From assembly GCF_024498135.1 (NCBI RefSeq), contig NZ_JANHOH010000002.1, positions 186,001 through 250,000 of the forward strand: 64,000 nucleotides of DNA, written 5' to 3'. The translations under genes and the position numbers were made by a program. Below are positions 52,935 to 62,571 of this stretch, in pieces (position 1 is the stretch's first letter; each line of letters starts with the position of its first letter). This DNA comes from Mucilaginibacter aquariorum. Its GTDB lineage: Bacteria > Bacteroidota > Bacteroidia > Sphingobacteriales > Sphingobacteriaceae. The notes under the pieces are model-generated. The model had not been told where the DNA came from and searched no databases. It was given only the letters and a program-made list of their open reading frames with translations.

Positions 52935-55061
52935 ATGAAAAAGGAGACTATAGGAGATTCATTAAGTAGGGTAGACGGCAGGTTAAAAGTAACCGGAGGC
53001 GCTAAATACTCAGGCGAGTATGATTTACCCGGCTTAACTTACGGTGTGCTTGTTCCGGCTACAATTGCCAGCGGGACAATAACGGCTATTGATAGTAAAG
53101 CCGCATTGCGCGCACCGGGTGTGGTGGCCGTTATCACCCCATTTAATGCCATTAAAGTGCCCGGTTACCAGCCCGAGGCATCTACACGTGTTAAAGGACT
53201 AAAGTTATTTAACGACAACCAGGTTTATTTTAATGGCCAGCCAATTGCGTTGGTAGTTGCCGATACATTTGAAAGAGCGACAAATGCTGTGAGCCTGGTA
53301 AAGGCTACCTATCAGGCACAACCATTTGAAACCAACTTTAATAAGAATATTGATAAGGGAGTTAGTCCGCAAAACAATAAGGACTATTTGCGCGGCGAGG
53401 CCTATGCCTATAAAAACGCCCCTATTAAAATAGAGCAGGAGTACACGCTGCCATCTGAAATGCACAACCCAATGGAGCTGCATGTAACAACGGCATTTTG
53501 GACAGGTGATGATAATGTTACCCTTTATACAAAATCGCAGGGCGTTATCAGCTCACAAAGGGCTATTGCAAATGCTTTTCAACTCGATCCAAAGAATGTT
53601 CAGATCAATTCGCGTTTTGTTGGAGGGGCATTTGGTTCATCCCTGCGTACATGGCCACACGAGGTTGCTGCAGTACAAGCTGCAAAAATGTTGAACAGGC
53701 CCGTTAAACTTACGCTTACCCGCGAGCAAATGTTCACCTTAGTAGGCTACCGCCCGCATACTGTTCAAAAAGTAGGGATAGGCGCTACAGCCGATGGTAA
53801 AATTGTAGGCATTAGCCATGAATCGCATTCGCAAACGGCAGTTTACGAAGAGTTTACCGAAAGATCTGTTAACGTTTCAAGATTTTTATACAGCAGCCCT
53901 AATGTAAACACGGTGTATAAAGTGGTACCATTAAATGTTGGCGTGCCTGCGCCAATGCGTGGCCCGGGCGAAGCAACCGGATCATTCGCCTTAGAGTCGG
54001 CGCTTGATGAGTTATCATACGCGTTAAATATGGATCCTATCGAATTAAGGCTTAAAAATTACGCGGATGTTGACGAGGAAAAGAACCTGCCCTGGTCAAG
54101 CAAGTATCTTAAAGAGTGTTACCAAAAGGGAGCCGATAGTATTGGCTGGAGCAACCGTAAGGCAAAGCCCGGCACTAATAACGATGGCGAATGGCTGGTA
54201 GGATATGGAATAGGTTGTGGTGCATTTGGCGCATACCGTTCGCGTTCATTGGCAAAAATTAAATTGATGCCCAATGGTACTGTAAATATTCAGAGTGCTA
54301 CCAGCGATATCGGGCCGGGTACCGGTACTTCTATGGTGCTGATAGCGGCAGATATCCTTAAGATACCGGCTGAAAAGATAGTATTTGAATTAGGCGACTC
54401 CTCCTTCCCGGTTGCACCTACCCAGGGTGGGTCTGCAACTGTATCATCAGTAGGTTCTGCCGTGCACGATGCCTGTGTCGCTTTGAGACAAAAGCTGAAT
54501 TCGTTGGCGGGTAAACCAGAAAATAATACCGATGATATTGACTATGCGAAAGTCTTAACTCAGAATAACTTACCTTTCCTCGAAATAACCCAGGAGTCAA
54601 ACGCTAACGAAGAGGCAAAAAAGTATTCCATGTATTCCTTTTCGGCGCATTTTGCAAAAGTGCATGTTCATCCATTAACAGGTGTAGTAAAAGTTAAGAA
54701 TGTGGTAGCCGTAGTAGATGCCGGCAAAATTGTGAGCTATAAAACAGCAAGGAGCCAAATGATTGGTGGTGCAGTAGGAGGGATTGGCATGGCCATGACC
54801 GAAGAAGCTGTTTTTGATGACAGGTTTGGTAGATATGTAAACGGCAATTTTGCAGATTATCATGTACCGGTAAATGCAGATATACCTCAAATAGAGGCTA
54901 TATTTATTAATAAGCCCGACCCGATAATTAATCCTATCGGCACAAAGGGTATTGGTGAAATATCGCTTATTGGTGTAGCGGCAGCTGTGGCCAATGCCGT
55001 TTATAATGCAACCGGAAAACGGATAAGGGAGCTTCCTATCACCCCGGATAAATTGATTTAA
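52935..55061 (+). CDS. paoC: Aldehyde oxidoreductase molybdenum-cofactor subunit (PaoC-like)
   Basis: A 708-residue catalytic subunit of the xanthine oxidase family. It has the short N-terminal domain (DSLSRVDGRLKVTGGAKYSGEY), the molybdopterin-binding segments GGAFGSSLRTWPHE, PAPMRGPGEATGSFALES and QGGSATVSSVGSAV, and the catalytic Glu in GTKGIGEISLIG near the C-terminus. With the two preceding genes it forms a PaoABC-type periplasmic aldehyde dehydrogenase rather than a xanthine dehydrogenase. It lacks its own export signal, as expected for this complex. The natural aldehyde is unknown. Confidence 0.93.
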   Translation: MKKETIGDSLSRVDGRLKVTGGAKYSGEYDLPGLTYGVLVPATIASGTITAIDSKAALRAPGVVAVITPFNAIKVPGYQPEASTRVKGLKLFNDNQVYFNGQPIALVVADTFERATNAVSLVKATYQAQPFETNFNKNIDKGVSPQNNKDYLRGEAYAYKNAPIKIEQEYTLPSEMHNPMELHVTTAFWTGDDNVTLYTKSQGVISSQRAIANAFQLDPKNVQINSRFVGGAFGSSLRTWPHEVAAVQAAKMLNRPVKLTLTREQMFTLVGYRPHTVQKVGIGATADGKIVGISHESHSQTAVYEEFTERSVNVSRFLYSSPNVNTVYKVVPLNVGVPAPMRGPGEATGSFALESALDELSYALNMDPIELRLKNYADVDEEKNLPWSSKYLKECYQKGADSIGWSNRKAKPGTNNDGEWLVGYGIGCGAFGAYRSRSLAKIKLMPNGTVNIQSATSDIGPGTGTSMVLIAADILKIPAEKIVFELGDSSFPVAPTQGGSATVSSVGSAVHDACVALRQKLNSLAGKPENNTDDIDYAKVLTQNNLPFLEITQESNANEEAKKYSMYSFSAHFAKVHVHPLTGVVKVKNVVAVVDAGKIVSYKTARSQMIGGAVGGIGMAMTEEAVFDDRFGRYVNGNFADYHVPVNADIPQIEAIFINKPDPIINPIGTKGIGEISLIGVAAAVANAVYNATGKRIRELPITPDKLI

Positions 55062-55110
55062 TATATCCGGAATTTATAGGTGTTAAATTGGATAACATTA
55101 TTGTGAAGGC

Positions 55111-55506
55111 TTACTTGCTATACTGTTCGTCGGTTACCTGTTCCATCCAATCAACCGGCGAACCATTTAATTTTTCCTGAATAGCGATATGGCTCAGTGC
55201 GGTGGTAGCAGTAGCTCCATGCCAATGCTTTTCGCCCGGGGCAAAGTACACAACATCTCCCTGATGAATTGCTTGTTTCGCTTCACCTTCGTGCTGTACC
55301 CAGCCCGAGCCTGCCGTAACAATTAAAGTTTGCCCTAATGGGTGAGTGTGCCATGCAGTGCGGGCACCTGGTTCAAAAGTAACCAGCGCCATTGCCACAC
55401 GGGATGGTTCGGGTGGATTAATAAGCGGATCGATCCGTACTGATCCGGTAAAATATTCTGCCGGGCCTTTTCCTGAAGGCTGTGAGCCGCTGCGTTTAAT
55501 TTCCAT
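55111..55506 (-). CDS. Cupin protein resembling (R)-selective hydroxynitrile lyases
   Basis: A 131-residue single-domain cupin. Metal ligands are in [19 protein letters not shown] (His, His, Gln) and EKHWHGA (His). The sequence, including [18 protein letters not shown] and [22 protein letters not shown], is very like the manganese cupin hydroxynitrile lyases described from Granulicella (GtHNL), which cleave or form cyanohydrins; many relatives are annotated simply as cupins or carboxymuconolactone-decarboxylase-associated cupins. It is convergent with paoC, 9 bp upstream of nothing but the stress-protein gene end, and has no signal peptide. Confidence 0.82.
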   Translation of the reverse strand: MEIKRSGSQPSGKGPAEYFTGSVRIDPLINPPEPSRVAMALVTFEPGARTAWHTHPLGQTLIVTAGSGWVQHEGEAKQAIHQGDVVYFAPGEKHWHGATATTALSHIAIQEKLNGSPVDWMEQVTDEQYSK

Positions 55507-55515
55507 ACTAATATG

Positions 55516-55908
55516 TTATTTAGTAGCAGTATAATTTCCCCTTAAGCGTTTACTATCGTCAACTATCCGTTCGATCATTTGGCTTCGTGAGGAACTGTCA
55601 TCAGATGCATTTACATCTATCGCGCCATAATTATTCAGCACATCTACCGCTTCCTGTGCTTCCCTTTGCGAAATAGCATGAACGGTAACGATTGAGCCTT
55701 TGCGCCCTAAAGATGCAAAGTGTGCGGCTTGTTTTTCATCATCTATAAGATGGCTGAAAAAGTCGCCTACACGGTCTCCATGTTCATTGGTTTGTTGCCC
55801 ATTAGTGTGGATGTCAATATTTTCACTTGCAAATTCATTTCCCAACAGGTAAGAGCTTGCCTCTTCGGCAAGGTTTATATCTTCAAAAATACCGATCACT
55901 GTTATCAT
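55516..55908 (-). CDS. General stress protein (YflT/GSP17M-like)
   Basis: A 130-residue soluble protein with the N-terminal beta-alpha unit MITVIGIFEDINLAEEASSYL and the GRKGSIVTVHAISQREAQEAVDVLNNYGAIDV segment (about residues 67-100) typical of the heat/general-stress YflT domain. The C-terminal tail is Ser/Arg-rich and polar. Its biochemical role is unknown; relatives are induced by stress. It is transcribed toward the cupin gene, 9 bp away, and probably co-transcribed with it. Confidence 0.7.
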   Translation of the reverse strand: MITVIGIFEDINLAEEASSYLLGNEFASENIDIHTNGQQTNEHGDRVGDFFSHLIDDEKQAAHFASLGRKGSIVTVHAISQREAQEAVDVLNNYGAIDVNASDDSSSRSQMIERIVDDSKRLRGNYTATK

Positions 55909-55994
55909 AGCTATTCAATAAAATATTCTATGAATTGTTTTAAAATTGTAGCCTTCATTGAAGACTATTAAATGATCGGTCGTCCGAACATAAC

Positions 55995-56555
55995 CTATTT
56001 TACACGCTCCAAATATTCTCCGGTGCGGGTATCTACCTTTACTTTATCGCCCTGGTTTACAAACAGTGGTACTTTTATTTCCACACCATTTTCTGTAGTA
56101 GCGGTTTTTAGCGCGCCCGATGAGGTATCGCCTTTTACTGCCGGTTCAGAATAGGTAATTTCCAGCTCTACGCTGTTTGGCATTTGCGCCATGATAGGTT
56201 CTTCGCTTTCAAACGATACAATAACGTTCATTCCCTCTTTCAGGAATCTTACAGACGGGCCCAACAGTGTTTTTGAGATATTAAACTGATCATAAGTTTC
56301 ATTATTCATGATCACCATAAACTCGCCCTCGTCATATAGGTATTGATAGTCATTGGTTTCAACGCGGCAAATTTCCACTTGTTCGTCGGTAGCCAAACGG
56401 GCTTCCACAATTTTTCCGGTTTTAATATTCCGGAATTTATCTAAATAGAAAGCACCGCCTTTACCCGGCGTACGGTGCATAACTTCTGTAACGGTTACTA
56501 ATTCGCCGTTATAACGTAATATATTTCCTACTTTAACTTCAGATGCCTTTGCCAT
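55995..56555 (-). CDS. efp: Translation elongation factor P
   Basis: A 186-residue EF-P that rescues ribosomes stalled on proline runs. All three beta-barrel domains are recognisable: the KOW-like domain I with tip loop HRTPGKGGAF (Lys32 at the site modified in many species), domain II (QMPNSVELEITYSEPAVKGDT signature over about residues 124-144) and domain III (GVEIKVPLFVNQGDKVKVDTRTGEYLERVK ending). The EF-P family pattern is well kept and the length is standard. It is divergent from the ydcF-like gene. Confidence 0.97.
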   Translation of the reverse strand: MAKASEVKVGNILRYNGELVTVTEVMHRTPGKGGAFYLDKFRNIKTGKIVEARLATDEQVEICRVETNDYQYLYDEGEFMVIMNNETYDQFNISKTLLGPSVRFLKEGMNVIVSFESEEPIMAQMPNSVELEITYSEPAVKGDTSSGALKTATTENGVEIKVPLFVNQGDKVKVDTRTGEYLERVK

Positions 56556-56758
56556 GAAAATGCGATTATAATTTGAATGCGAAGATAGATTAACTTATGT
56601 TAAACCTACCGATAAACTTTAAAATCCTTCATTTTCAAAACTTAATTAATACTAACAGTAATGTATAAGTCCACAATTAGGCTTGCTTAAAGGGATAAAA
56701 AAGTATCACTATCTTAATAAATAATTCATATGTAACTGCTTACTTGCGCCGAAATATT

Positions 56759-58009
56759 ATGAAGAAAGCACTTTTTACCGCCATTATCTTTTTTGTTATA
56801 ATTAGTAAGGGTTTTGCCCAGCCCGGGCCGCAAGCTGATTATAAATTTGTAGCCGCCAATAATTGGGTAAAGGCAAAAAACTATTATCTGCTCACCTTAT
56901 TTGAGCAGGATAAACCCGTAAGTGCCCTGTTGAAAAATGATGATGTTCTTGCTAAACTTACTCAGGCTAAATTGGCAGCATTGCAAACATCACTTACTAC
57001 CTGTAAGGATGCCCTGTGCTTACCGGCAGCACTTAAATTTACCAATGACGAGATACAGGCAGTAAGTGACCGCTTAACCGCCCTATATAAAAATGGTAAC
57101 GCCTTAGATGTTTTAGTTAAAACACACCTGATCCCGTCAGGAAATTACATTACTTACAAAAATTTAACACCCGCCCATTTGCTGGTAAAAGCATGGGAGC
57201 AAGATGCAGTTGCTGTAAACTATACTATTGGTGTATACGGGGAAGGCAAGAAGCCAAACTATCCTGCTATAGATTCCATAAGCTATAATGTTAAAGCAAA
57301 AGGATATTATACTTTAATGTACGATTGTTCTGCCGTTGTAGCAGGCGATGTAGCCAACACTCGTTTATTTTTTGAGCCTGCTTTACAGGCGGCTTTAACT
57401 TATTTAGAAATAAACGAAAGACAGGATGCCAGCAATTACGAACCCATGACTACTACAGTTAATAAGGCAGCCTACAACAAGGTGAAACTTATCAAATGGG
57501 CAGCTTACCCATATTCGCACATTTTGGTGCCGGGTGCAGGGCCTGACAATTTAACTACGCCATTAAGCGGCGAAGGGATGTTACGTTGTCGACTTGCAGC
57601 AAAGCAGTATTTGGCAGGTAAAGCGCCGTTCATTGTGGTTTCTGGTGGTAGTGTTCATCCGTTTAAAACTAAGTATAACGAGGCTTTTGAAATGAAAGTT
57701 TATTTAATAAAAACGCTGCATATACCCGAGAGCGCTGTTATAATTGACCCCCACGCAAGGCATACTACAACCAATATCCGTAATGATGTTAGGCTGATGT
57801 TTAGATACGGTATCCCTGTGAATAGGCCGGGATACATTGTGACAGACAAATCTCAGACCGATTTTATATATAATATGGCCGTCCGTTGCGAAAAGGAGCT
57901 GGGCTATGTGCCATATAAACTGGGTAAGCGTGTTTCTGAAACTGAACTGGAATTTTATCCGGTATTAGAAGCATTGCAGATAGACCAGGATGAACCACTT
58001 GATCCGTAG
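56759..58009 (+). CDS. Secreted YdcF/DUF218-family protein
   Basis: A 416-residue protein with a signal peptide (ends GFAQ) and a C-terminal DUF218 (YdcF/SanA/ElyC) domain from about residue 245: ILVPGAGPDN, RLAAKQYLAGKAPFIVVSGGSVHP, IPESAVIIDPHARHTTTNIRND. DUF218 proteins bind nucleotide-like ligands and some act in cell-envelope maintenance. The N-terminal 240 residues are helix-rich and without a match that I recognise. I start at ATG 56759; the frame opens at TTG 56744. It is followed after 4 bp by another exported-protein gene, so the two form an operon. Confidence 0.82.
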   Translation: MKKALFTAIIFFVIISKGFAQPGPQADYKFVAANNWVKAKNYYLLTLFEQDKPVSALLKNDDVLAKLTQAKLAALQTSLTTCKDALCLPAALKFTNDEIQAVSDRLTALYKNGNALDVLVKTHLIPSGNYITYKNLTPAHLLVKAWEQDAVAVNYTIGVYGEGKKPNYPAIDSISYNVKAKGYYTLMYDCSAVVAGDVANTRLFFEPALQAALTYLEINERQDASNYEPMTTTVNKAAYNKVKLIKWAAYPYSHILVPGAGPDNLTTPLSGEGMLRCRLAAKQYLAGKAPFIVVSGGSVHPFKTKYNEAFEMKVYLIKTLHIPESAVIIDPHARHTTTNIRNDVRLMFRYGIPVNRPGYIVTDKSQTDFIYNMAVRCEKELGYVPYKLGKRVSETELEFYPVLEALQIDQDEPLDP

Positions 58010-58013
58010 AATC

Positions 58014-58886
58014 ATGAAAAGGAATTTATTGTTTTTTATTGCCATTGTTTTAACGCTGTCTGCATTTGTTAAAGCGTCAATTAGCATTAAGCTTGACCGC
58101 TCCATAACGGTGGATTCTTTGGGCGCCTGCCAGGGGATCTCTTATCAAAAGGGAAGGATCTTTTTATATGGCGACCGCGAAGTTGGAATGATCCGGGAAT
58201 TTAGAATGGTGAATGACAGCCTGGTTTATCAGCATAAAGAAGTAAAGCTAACCCAAAACGGGCAGGATATTATTAATCATCCAACGGGTATAGCGTATAA
58301 CGGTATTTCCCCTACATTTATAGGTAACTCTATCCGCCTTAATAAAGAAGGCACTAAATGGAGGGCGGTTATTTATTGTGTGGACTGGAACGGTATGTTA
58401 AATTCGGGCTCGCTGGATGGCAACCTTATTAATACTGTTGAAGATGATGCCTGTATACAAGGTGCAAGGCCTGAGTATGTTAAATATAATAATAAGTGGT
58501 ATGTAGCTACTGCAGATTATGGCGACCACGGTAACGAGGTAAGGTTATACGATCCTGAAAGGTTAAAAAGCGCATCAAAAACCAGCGAGAAAGGCGTGTT
58601 GTATAAAAAATTCACCTGTACACCCTGGGTGCAAAATTTGCATTGGATAGCAGATAAAGGTCAGCTGGTATTAATTCAAAATAAAATAGAGGGCCGCCAA
58701 TGGCGCTTTACTTATATCGATCTTAAGAAATCAATAGAAACAGGTAAGCAAGTAGTTATTAGCCAGGCAGACGAAATAAACCGGCCGGACGAACTGGAAG
58801 GGTTTGCATTTACCGGAAGCCCTGATCAGGGAATTGCTGTGACTTCATCACGCAAAAATAATGTAAATTTTATTCGAACCCAGTAA
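58014..58886 (+). CDS. Secreted protein of unknown function, possible beta-propeller
   Basis: A 290-residue exported protein (signal peptide about residues 1-21). I do not recognise the family. Repeated beta-strand blocks with Gly-Asp/Asn turns (QGISYQKGRIFLYGDREVG, HPTGIAYNG, PEYVKYNNKWYVATADYGDHGNEVRLYD read as separate blades, LEGFAFTGSPDQGIAV) suggest a small beta-propeller of the kind seen in esterase- or lactonase-like proteins. The start at ATG 58014 follows the YdcF stop by 4 bp, which argues for a shared operon and perhaps a shared envelope role. Confidence 0.75.
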   Translation: MKRNLLFFIAIVLTLSAFVKASISIKLDRSITVDSLGACQGISYQKGRIFLYGDREVGMIREFRMVNDSLVYQHKEVKLTQNGQDIINHPTGIAYNGISPTFIGNSIRLNKEGTKWRAVIYCVDWNGMLNSGSLDGNLINTVEDDACIQGARPEYVKYNNKWYVATADYGDHGNEVRLYDPERLKSASKTSEKGVLYKKFTCTPWVQNLHWIADKGQLVLIQNKIEGRQWRFTYIDLKKSIETGKQVVISQADEINRPDELEGFAFTGSPDQGIAVTSSRKNNVNFIRTQ

Positions 58887-59237
58887 TAGAAGGTAGGCTC
58901 CTCACCATTGGCCAAACCAGAACATTGTTAATATAAACTTAACTATTAGGTGTCCTTTACTTAAGATAGCATCAATAGCTTTGTTGACATGATTGCAACG
59001 CGGCCTTGGTTTGAATGTGATTTTAATACAATACGCCGCGTATTCTTAAAAAACTATCAAAGTTGTTCATGTATTAATTTCCTGCCTATGTAATATCTTA
59101 ACCCGTCACCGTTATCCGGCGGTTAATAAAAAAACCGGTGAATGCGCTAACATTCACACGGCCCGGTCAATCATTAAATAACTTAAGAAGCGCTCTACTG
59201 CTTTACTGTCATTTACCTACAATCAACTCTTAAAAAT
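58887..59237. other. Long untranslated stretch upstream of susC5
   Basis: This 351-bp gap has no credible gene. It contains a perfect inverted repeat GTGAATG/CATTCAC (59138-59144 and 59151-59157) about 80 bp before the susC ATG, within a locally GC-richer patch (59100-59165), so a structured mRNA leader is possible. I found no exact TAnnTTTG box. Confidence 0.45.
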
Positions 59238-62200
59238 ATGAAAAAAAAGATTACTCATGATCTTTTTAAAGTGTTTTCCGTAAAACATATCCTTTCTTTA
59301 TTGATCATGCTGCTTTCCTTATCAAGCTTTGCAGCTCATAAAAAAACATCGCCCCACACATTGGCAATACAAATTACCGGTGTGGTTACAGATGAAAATA
59401 ATCAGCCATTACCCGGCGTAAATGTACGTGTCAAAAACACAACCGTTGGTACTTCAACAGATGCTAATGGTAAATACACTATATCAGCAGAACCAGGATC
59501 AACATTGGTTTACTCATTTATCGGATACCTTACATTTGAAGCGCCTGTTACTACAGCGGCAACTATCAATGTTAAACTAAAGCCACAGGCAAACATGCTT
59601 AACGAGGTTGTAGCTATCGGTTACCAATCCATTCGTAAAAGCGATGTAACGGGTGCTATATCCAGTGTTAAGGCAAGCGAGTTAAACCTGTCTGCGCCAA
59701 CACTGGGCCAGGCATTGGCCGGTAAAGTTGCCGGTGTTCAGGTATCACAAACTAATGGTGCGCCGTATCAAAGTACTAAAATAAGGGTGCGTGGTGTTGG
59801 TTCATTCAACGCAAACTCCGATCCTTTATACGTAATTGATGGGTATCCCGCAGGAAACGATATTTTTATTAATCCCAACGATATCGAGTCTGTTGATATA
59901 CTAAAGGATGCGGCATCTGCTGCAATTTACGGTTCACGTGCATCTGGTGGTGTGGTTATTATAACTACCAAAAAAGGCAAAGAGGGTAAAGGCAGGTTTG
60001 AATATGATGTGCAAACAGGTGTTAACCAACTGGCTAAAAAGGTAAAATTACTGGATGCCGATGGCTTCGCGCAGTTAGTGATAGACGGACGTAATAATAG
60101 CTACCATGACCTGTGGGTTAACAAGGGTAAGACCTGGAACGATGCGATGTATTCTGATCCAAATCCTACTCGTGTTGACAATGTTGGCAATGCCGGTAGT
60201 GTAAGTATCCCTGCCGAGATTTACAATTTTGCTACCCAAAGCCTGATCCCCCAAACGGTAAATACCGATTGGCAGGATGAATTGTACCGCAACGCCATTT
60301 ATCAAAAGCACAATTTATCTTTTTCGGGTGCATCTAACGGGGTTAGGTATTTTGTAAGCGGTGCTTACCAAAACCAACCGGGTATTATTCGTTCGAGCGG
60401 GCAGGAACGTTATAACTTCCGTACAAATGTAGATGGCGATGTAAGCAAAAAGCTGCATGTAGGCGCCAATATAGCTTATACCCAAAATCTTAACCGCGAA
60501 ATTCAGGAAGGCCGTTTTGATCACGGGCCAATTTTAGGAGCGCTGATCTACATGCCATATTTCCCGGCATACAACCCGGATGGTTCTTTAGCTACCAACG
60601 CTGCAGCATCGCAATCAGCGACTTATGGTTATCAGTCTATAGAAAACCCGCTGGCACTGGCAGACCGTACAAAAATTAGCCGTAAAGGTTACCGTAGCAC
60701 CTACAACGGCAATGTTACTTACACTATATTACCGGGCTTTAATGCTAAAATTAACTTAGGTACCCAAACGTATAACGAAAAATACGACTATTACCTGCCA
60801 ACCACCTTAAGCAGTGGTGCATTCCCTCCGGGTTCAACACAATCATTGGCCGCTGCAACTGCAGCAGCGCAAACGTTTAGTCAGTTAGATCAGTTAGGTG
60901 AGTTTACATTAAATTATAATAAGCAACTTGGAAAGCACCGTATAGATCTATTGGCAGGTTATACAGCCCAAAAAACAAGCACCGACATAGTAAGTGTTTA
61001 TGCAAGGGGCTTTCAGAATGATAACATTCCCGAAATTACCAATAAAGGAGCTGAGGCCAACTATTTTACACTGGTTACGCAAACAAACCCGCAACCTGGT
61101 TTAGGTTTAATACCTACACAAAAATCGGTTTATACCCTGCTTTCATACTTGGGGCGCGTAAACTATAGTTATGATGACAAATACTTTTTAACCGGCTCTT
61201 TCAGGGCAGATGGTTCATCGCGTTTCGGTCCGTTAAACAAGTACGGTTACTTCCCGTCTGTTGCTGCCGGCTGGAATTTATCACAGGAAGATTTCTATCA
61301 TAACTTTCTGGGCGACCAGTCTACCGTTAAATTACGCGCCAGCTGGGGCTTAAGCGGCAACTTTAACATTGGTAACTACAATACACAGCAAACGCTGGCA
61401 AGCCCAACCGGTGTGGTTTTGGGTAATGCCATTGTAACGGCTACCTACCCGGGTGGCATTAAAGACCCAAAGCTGAGTTGGGAAACAACCTCGCAATATA
61501 ATTTTGGTACTGATATCGGTTTATTTAAAGGCCGCTTATCGGTAATAGCCAATTATTACCTAAGCTATTCATACAACCTGTTATACAATCAGCCTATTTC
61601 GGCGATATCAGGCAGTACCACTATTTTAACAAATCTGCGCGACTCCAAGATACGTAACACCGGATTTGATTTTCAACTGGATGGACGTATCATACGATCA
61701 AAGGATTTTACCTTTAACGCAAGCGGTAACATTTCTATCAACCGTAACAAGGTGGTTAAACTATCGGGTAACAATACAATCATCATTAATGGTGCCGAAC
61801 GGTCTTACCTAACAAATATTACACAACAAGGTCAGCCGGTTGGTATGTTTTACGGTTTTCAGGTGGGCGGCATAATAACAGCCGAAAATCTTGGTAAAAC
61901 GCCTCCGTCATCAGCATCCACAAACCCGGCAAAAATAGGCGACCTGTATTTTGTAGATACCAACAAAGATGGAGTTGTAAATGATGCCGATAAAACGGTT
62001 ATAGGCTCGCCGTATGCCGATTTTACTTACGGCTTTTCTGTTAATTCTACTTACAAGCATTTTGATATCGCTGCCTCTTTTAATGGCTCACAGGGCAATA
62101 AGGTACTGGATGGCCAGGATTATTACCTGTATAACATGGAGGGATCGGGTAACCAGTATGCCGATGTTGCCAATCGTTACCGTAATCCTGCTAACCCGGG

Positions 62201-62552
62201 TAATGGTACGGTTTATCGTGCATCACGTGGTGGTACACAAAGTAACAGCACCCGTTTATCCAGCTTTTACCTGCAGGATGGTTCGTTCTTGCGTTGTACC
62301 AACATCACTTTTGGTTATACCATTCCAGATATCCTGCGGAGTAAATTGGGTATTTCAAACGCGCGCATTTTCGCCAGTGTGGTAAATGCTTTCACCATAA
62401 CCAAATACAAAGGATATAACCCGGAGGTAGATTACAATTACTCGAGCGGTGGATCTAATAACACCCAACCGGCTAACCTTGCACCAGGTATTGACTATGG
62501 TGTTTACCCGTTGGTGCGTTCATATAACCTGGGTGTAAATATTACTTTTTAA
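59238..62552 (+). CDS. SusC/RagA-family TonB-dependent receptor
   Basis: A 1104-residue outer-membrane transporter with a signal peptide (cleavage near SSFAA), carboxypeptidase-regulatory-like domain (ITGVVTDENNQPLPGVNV), the NEVVAIGYQSIRKSDVTGAI signature, plug (IRVRGVGSFNANSDPLYVIDG and LKDAASAAIYGSRASGGVVIITTKKG as separate motifs) and a barrel ending GVNITF. It is of the IGYG-like type and lacks an STN domain. Its susD partner starts 20 bp downstream. With no enzyme gene visible before the window ends, the substrate is unknown. Confidence 0.93.
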   Translation: MKKKITHDLFKVFSVKHILSLLIMLLSLSSFAAHKKTSPHTLAIQITGVVTDENNQPLPGVNVRVKNTTVGTSTDANGKYTISAEPGSTLVYSFIGYLTFEAPVTTAATINVKLKPQANMLNEVVAIGYQSIRKSDVTGAISSVKASELNLSAPTLGQALAGKVAGVQVSQTNGAPYQSTKIRVRGVGSFNANSDPLYVIDGYPAGNDIFINPNDIESVDILKDAASAAIYGSRASGGVVIITTKKGKEGKGRFEYDVQTGVNQLAKKVKLLDADGFAQLVIDGRNNSYHDLWVNKGKTWNDAMYSDPNPTRVDNVGNAGSVSIPAEIYNFATQSLIPQTVNTDWQDELYRNAIYQKHNLSFSGASNGVRYFVSGAYQNQPGIIRSSGQERYNFRTNVDGDVSKKLHVGANIAYTQNLNREIQEGRFDHGPILGALIYMPYFPAYNPDGSLATNAAASQSATYGYQSIENPLALADRTKISRKGYRSTYNGNVTYTILPGFNAKINLGTQTYNEKYDYYLPTTLSSGAFPPGSTQSLAAATAAAQTFSQLDQLGEFTLNYNKQLGKHRIDLLAGYTAQKTSTDIVSVYARGFQNDNIPEITNKGAEANYFTLVTQTNPQPGLGLIPTQKSVYTLLSYLGRVNYSYDDKYFLTGSFRADGSSRFGPLNKYGYFPSVAAGWNLSQEDFYHNFLGDQSTVKLRASWGLSGNFNIGNYNTQQTLASPTGVVLGNAIVTATYPGGIKDPKLSWETTSQYNFGTDIGLFKGRLSVIANYYLSYSYNLLYNQPISAISGSTTILTNLRDSKIRNTGFDFQLDGRIIRSKDFTFNASGNISINRNKVVKLSGNNTIIINGAERSYLTNITQQGQPVGMFYGFQVGGIITAENLGKTPPSSASTNPAKIGDLYFVDTNKDGVVNDADKTVIGSPYADFTYGFSVNSTYKHFDIAASFNGSQGNKVLDGQDYYLYNMEGSGNQYADVANRYRNPANPGNGTVYRASRGGTQSNSTRLSSFYLQDGSFLRCTNITFGYTIPDILRSKLGISNARIFASVVNAFTITKYKGYNPEVDYNYSSGGSNNTQPANLAPGIDYGVYPLVRSYNLGVNITF

Positions 62553-62571
62553 AAATTAGCTAAACAGACAG

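Noticed and set aside
51238..55061. Xanthine dehydrogenase as the name for the three-subunit enzyme
   Set aside because: The Tat signal on the iron-sulphur subunit and the extra cysteines in the FAD subunit fit PaoABC-type periplasmic aldehyde oxidoreductase better.
3833..62552. The five SusC genes considered as recent tandem duplicates
   Set aside because: They differ in signature (VVTALGI versus VIGYG/AIGYQ), STN presence, length and barrel sequence, so they are old paralogues rather than recent copies.
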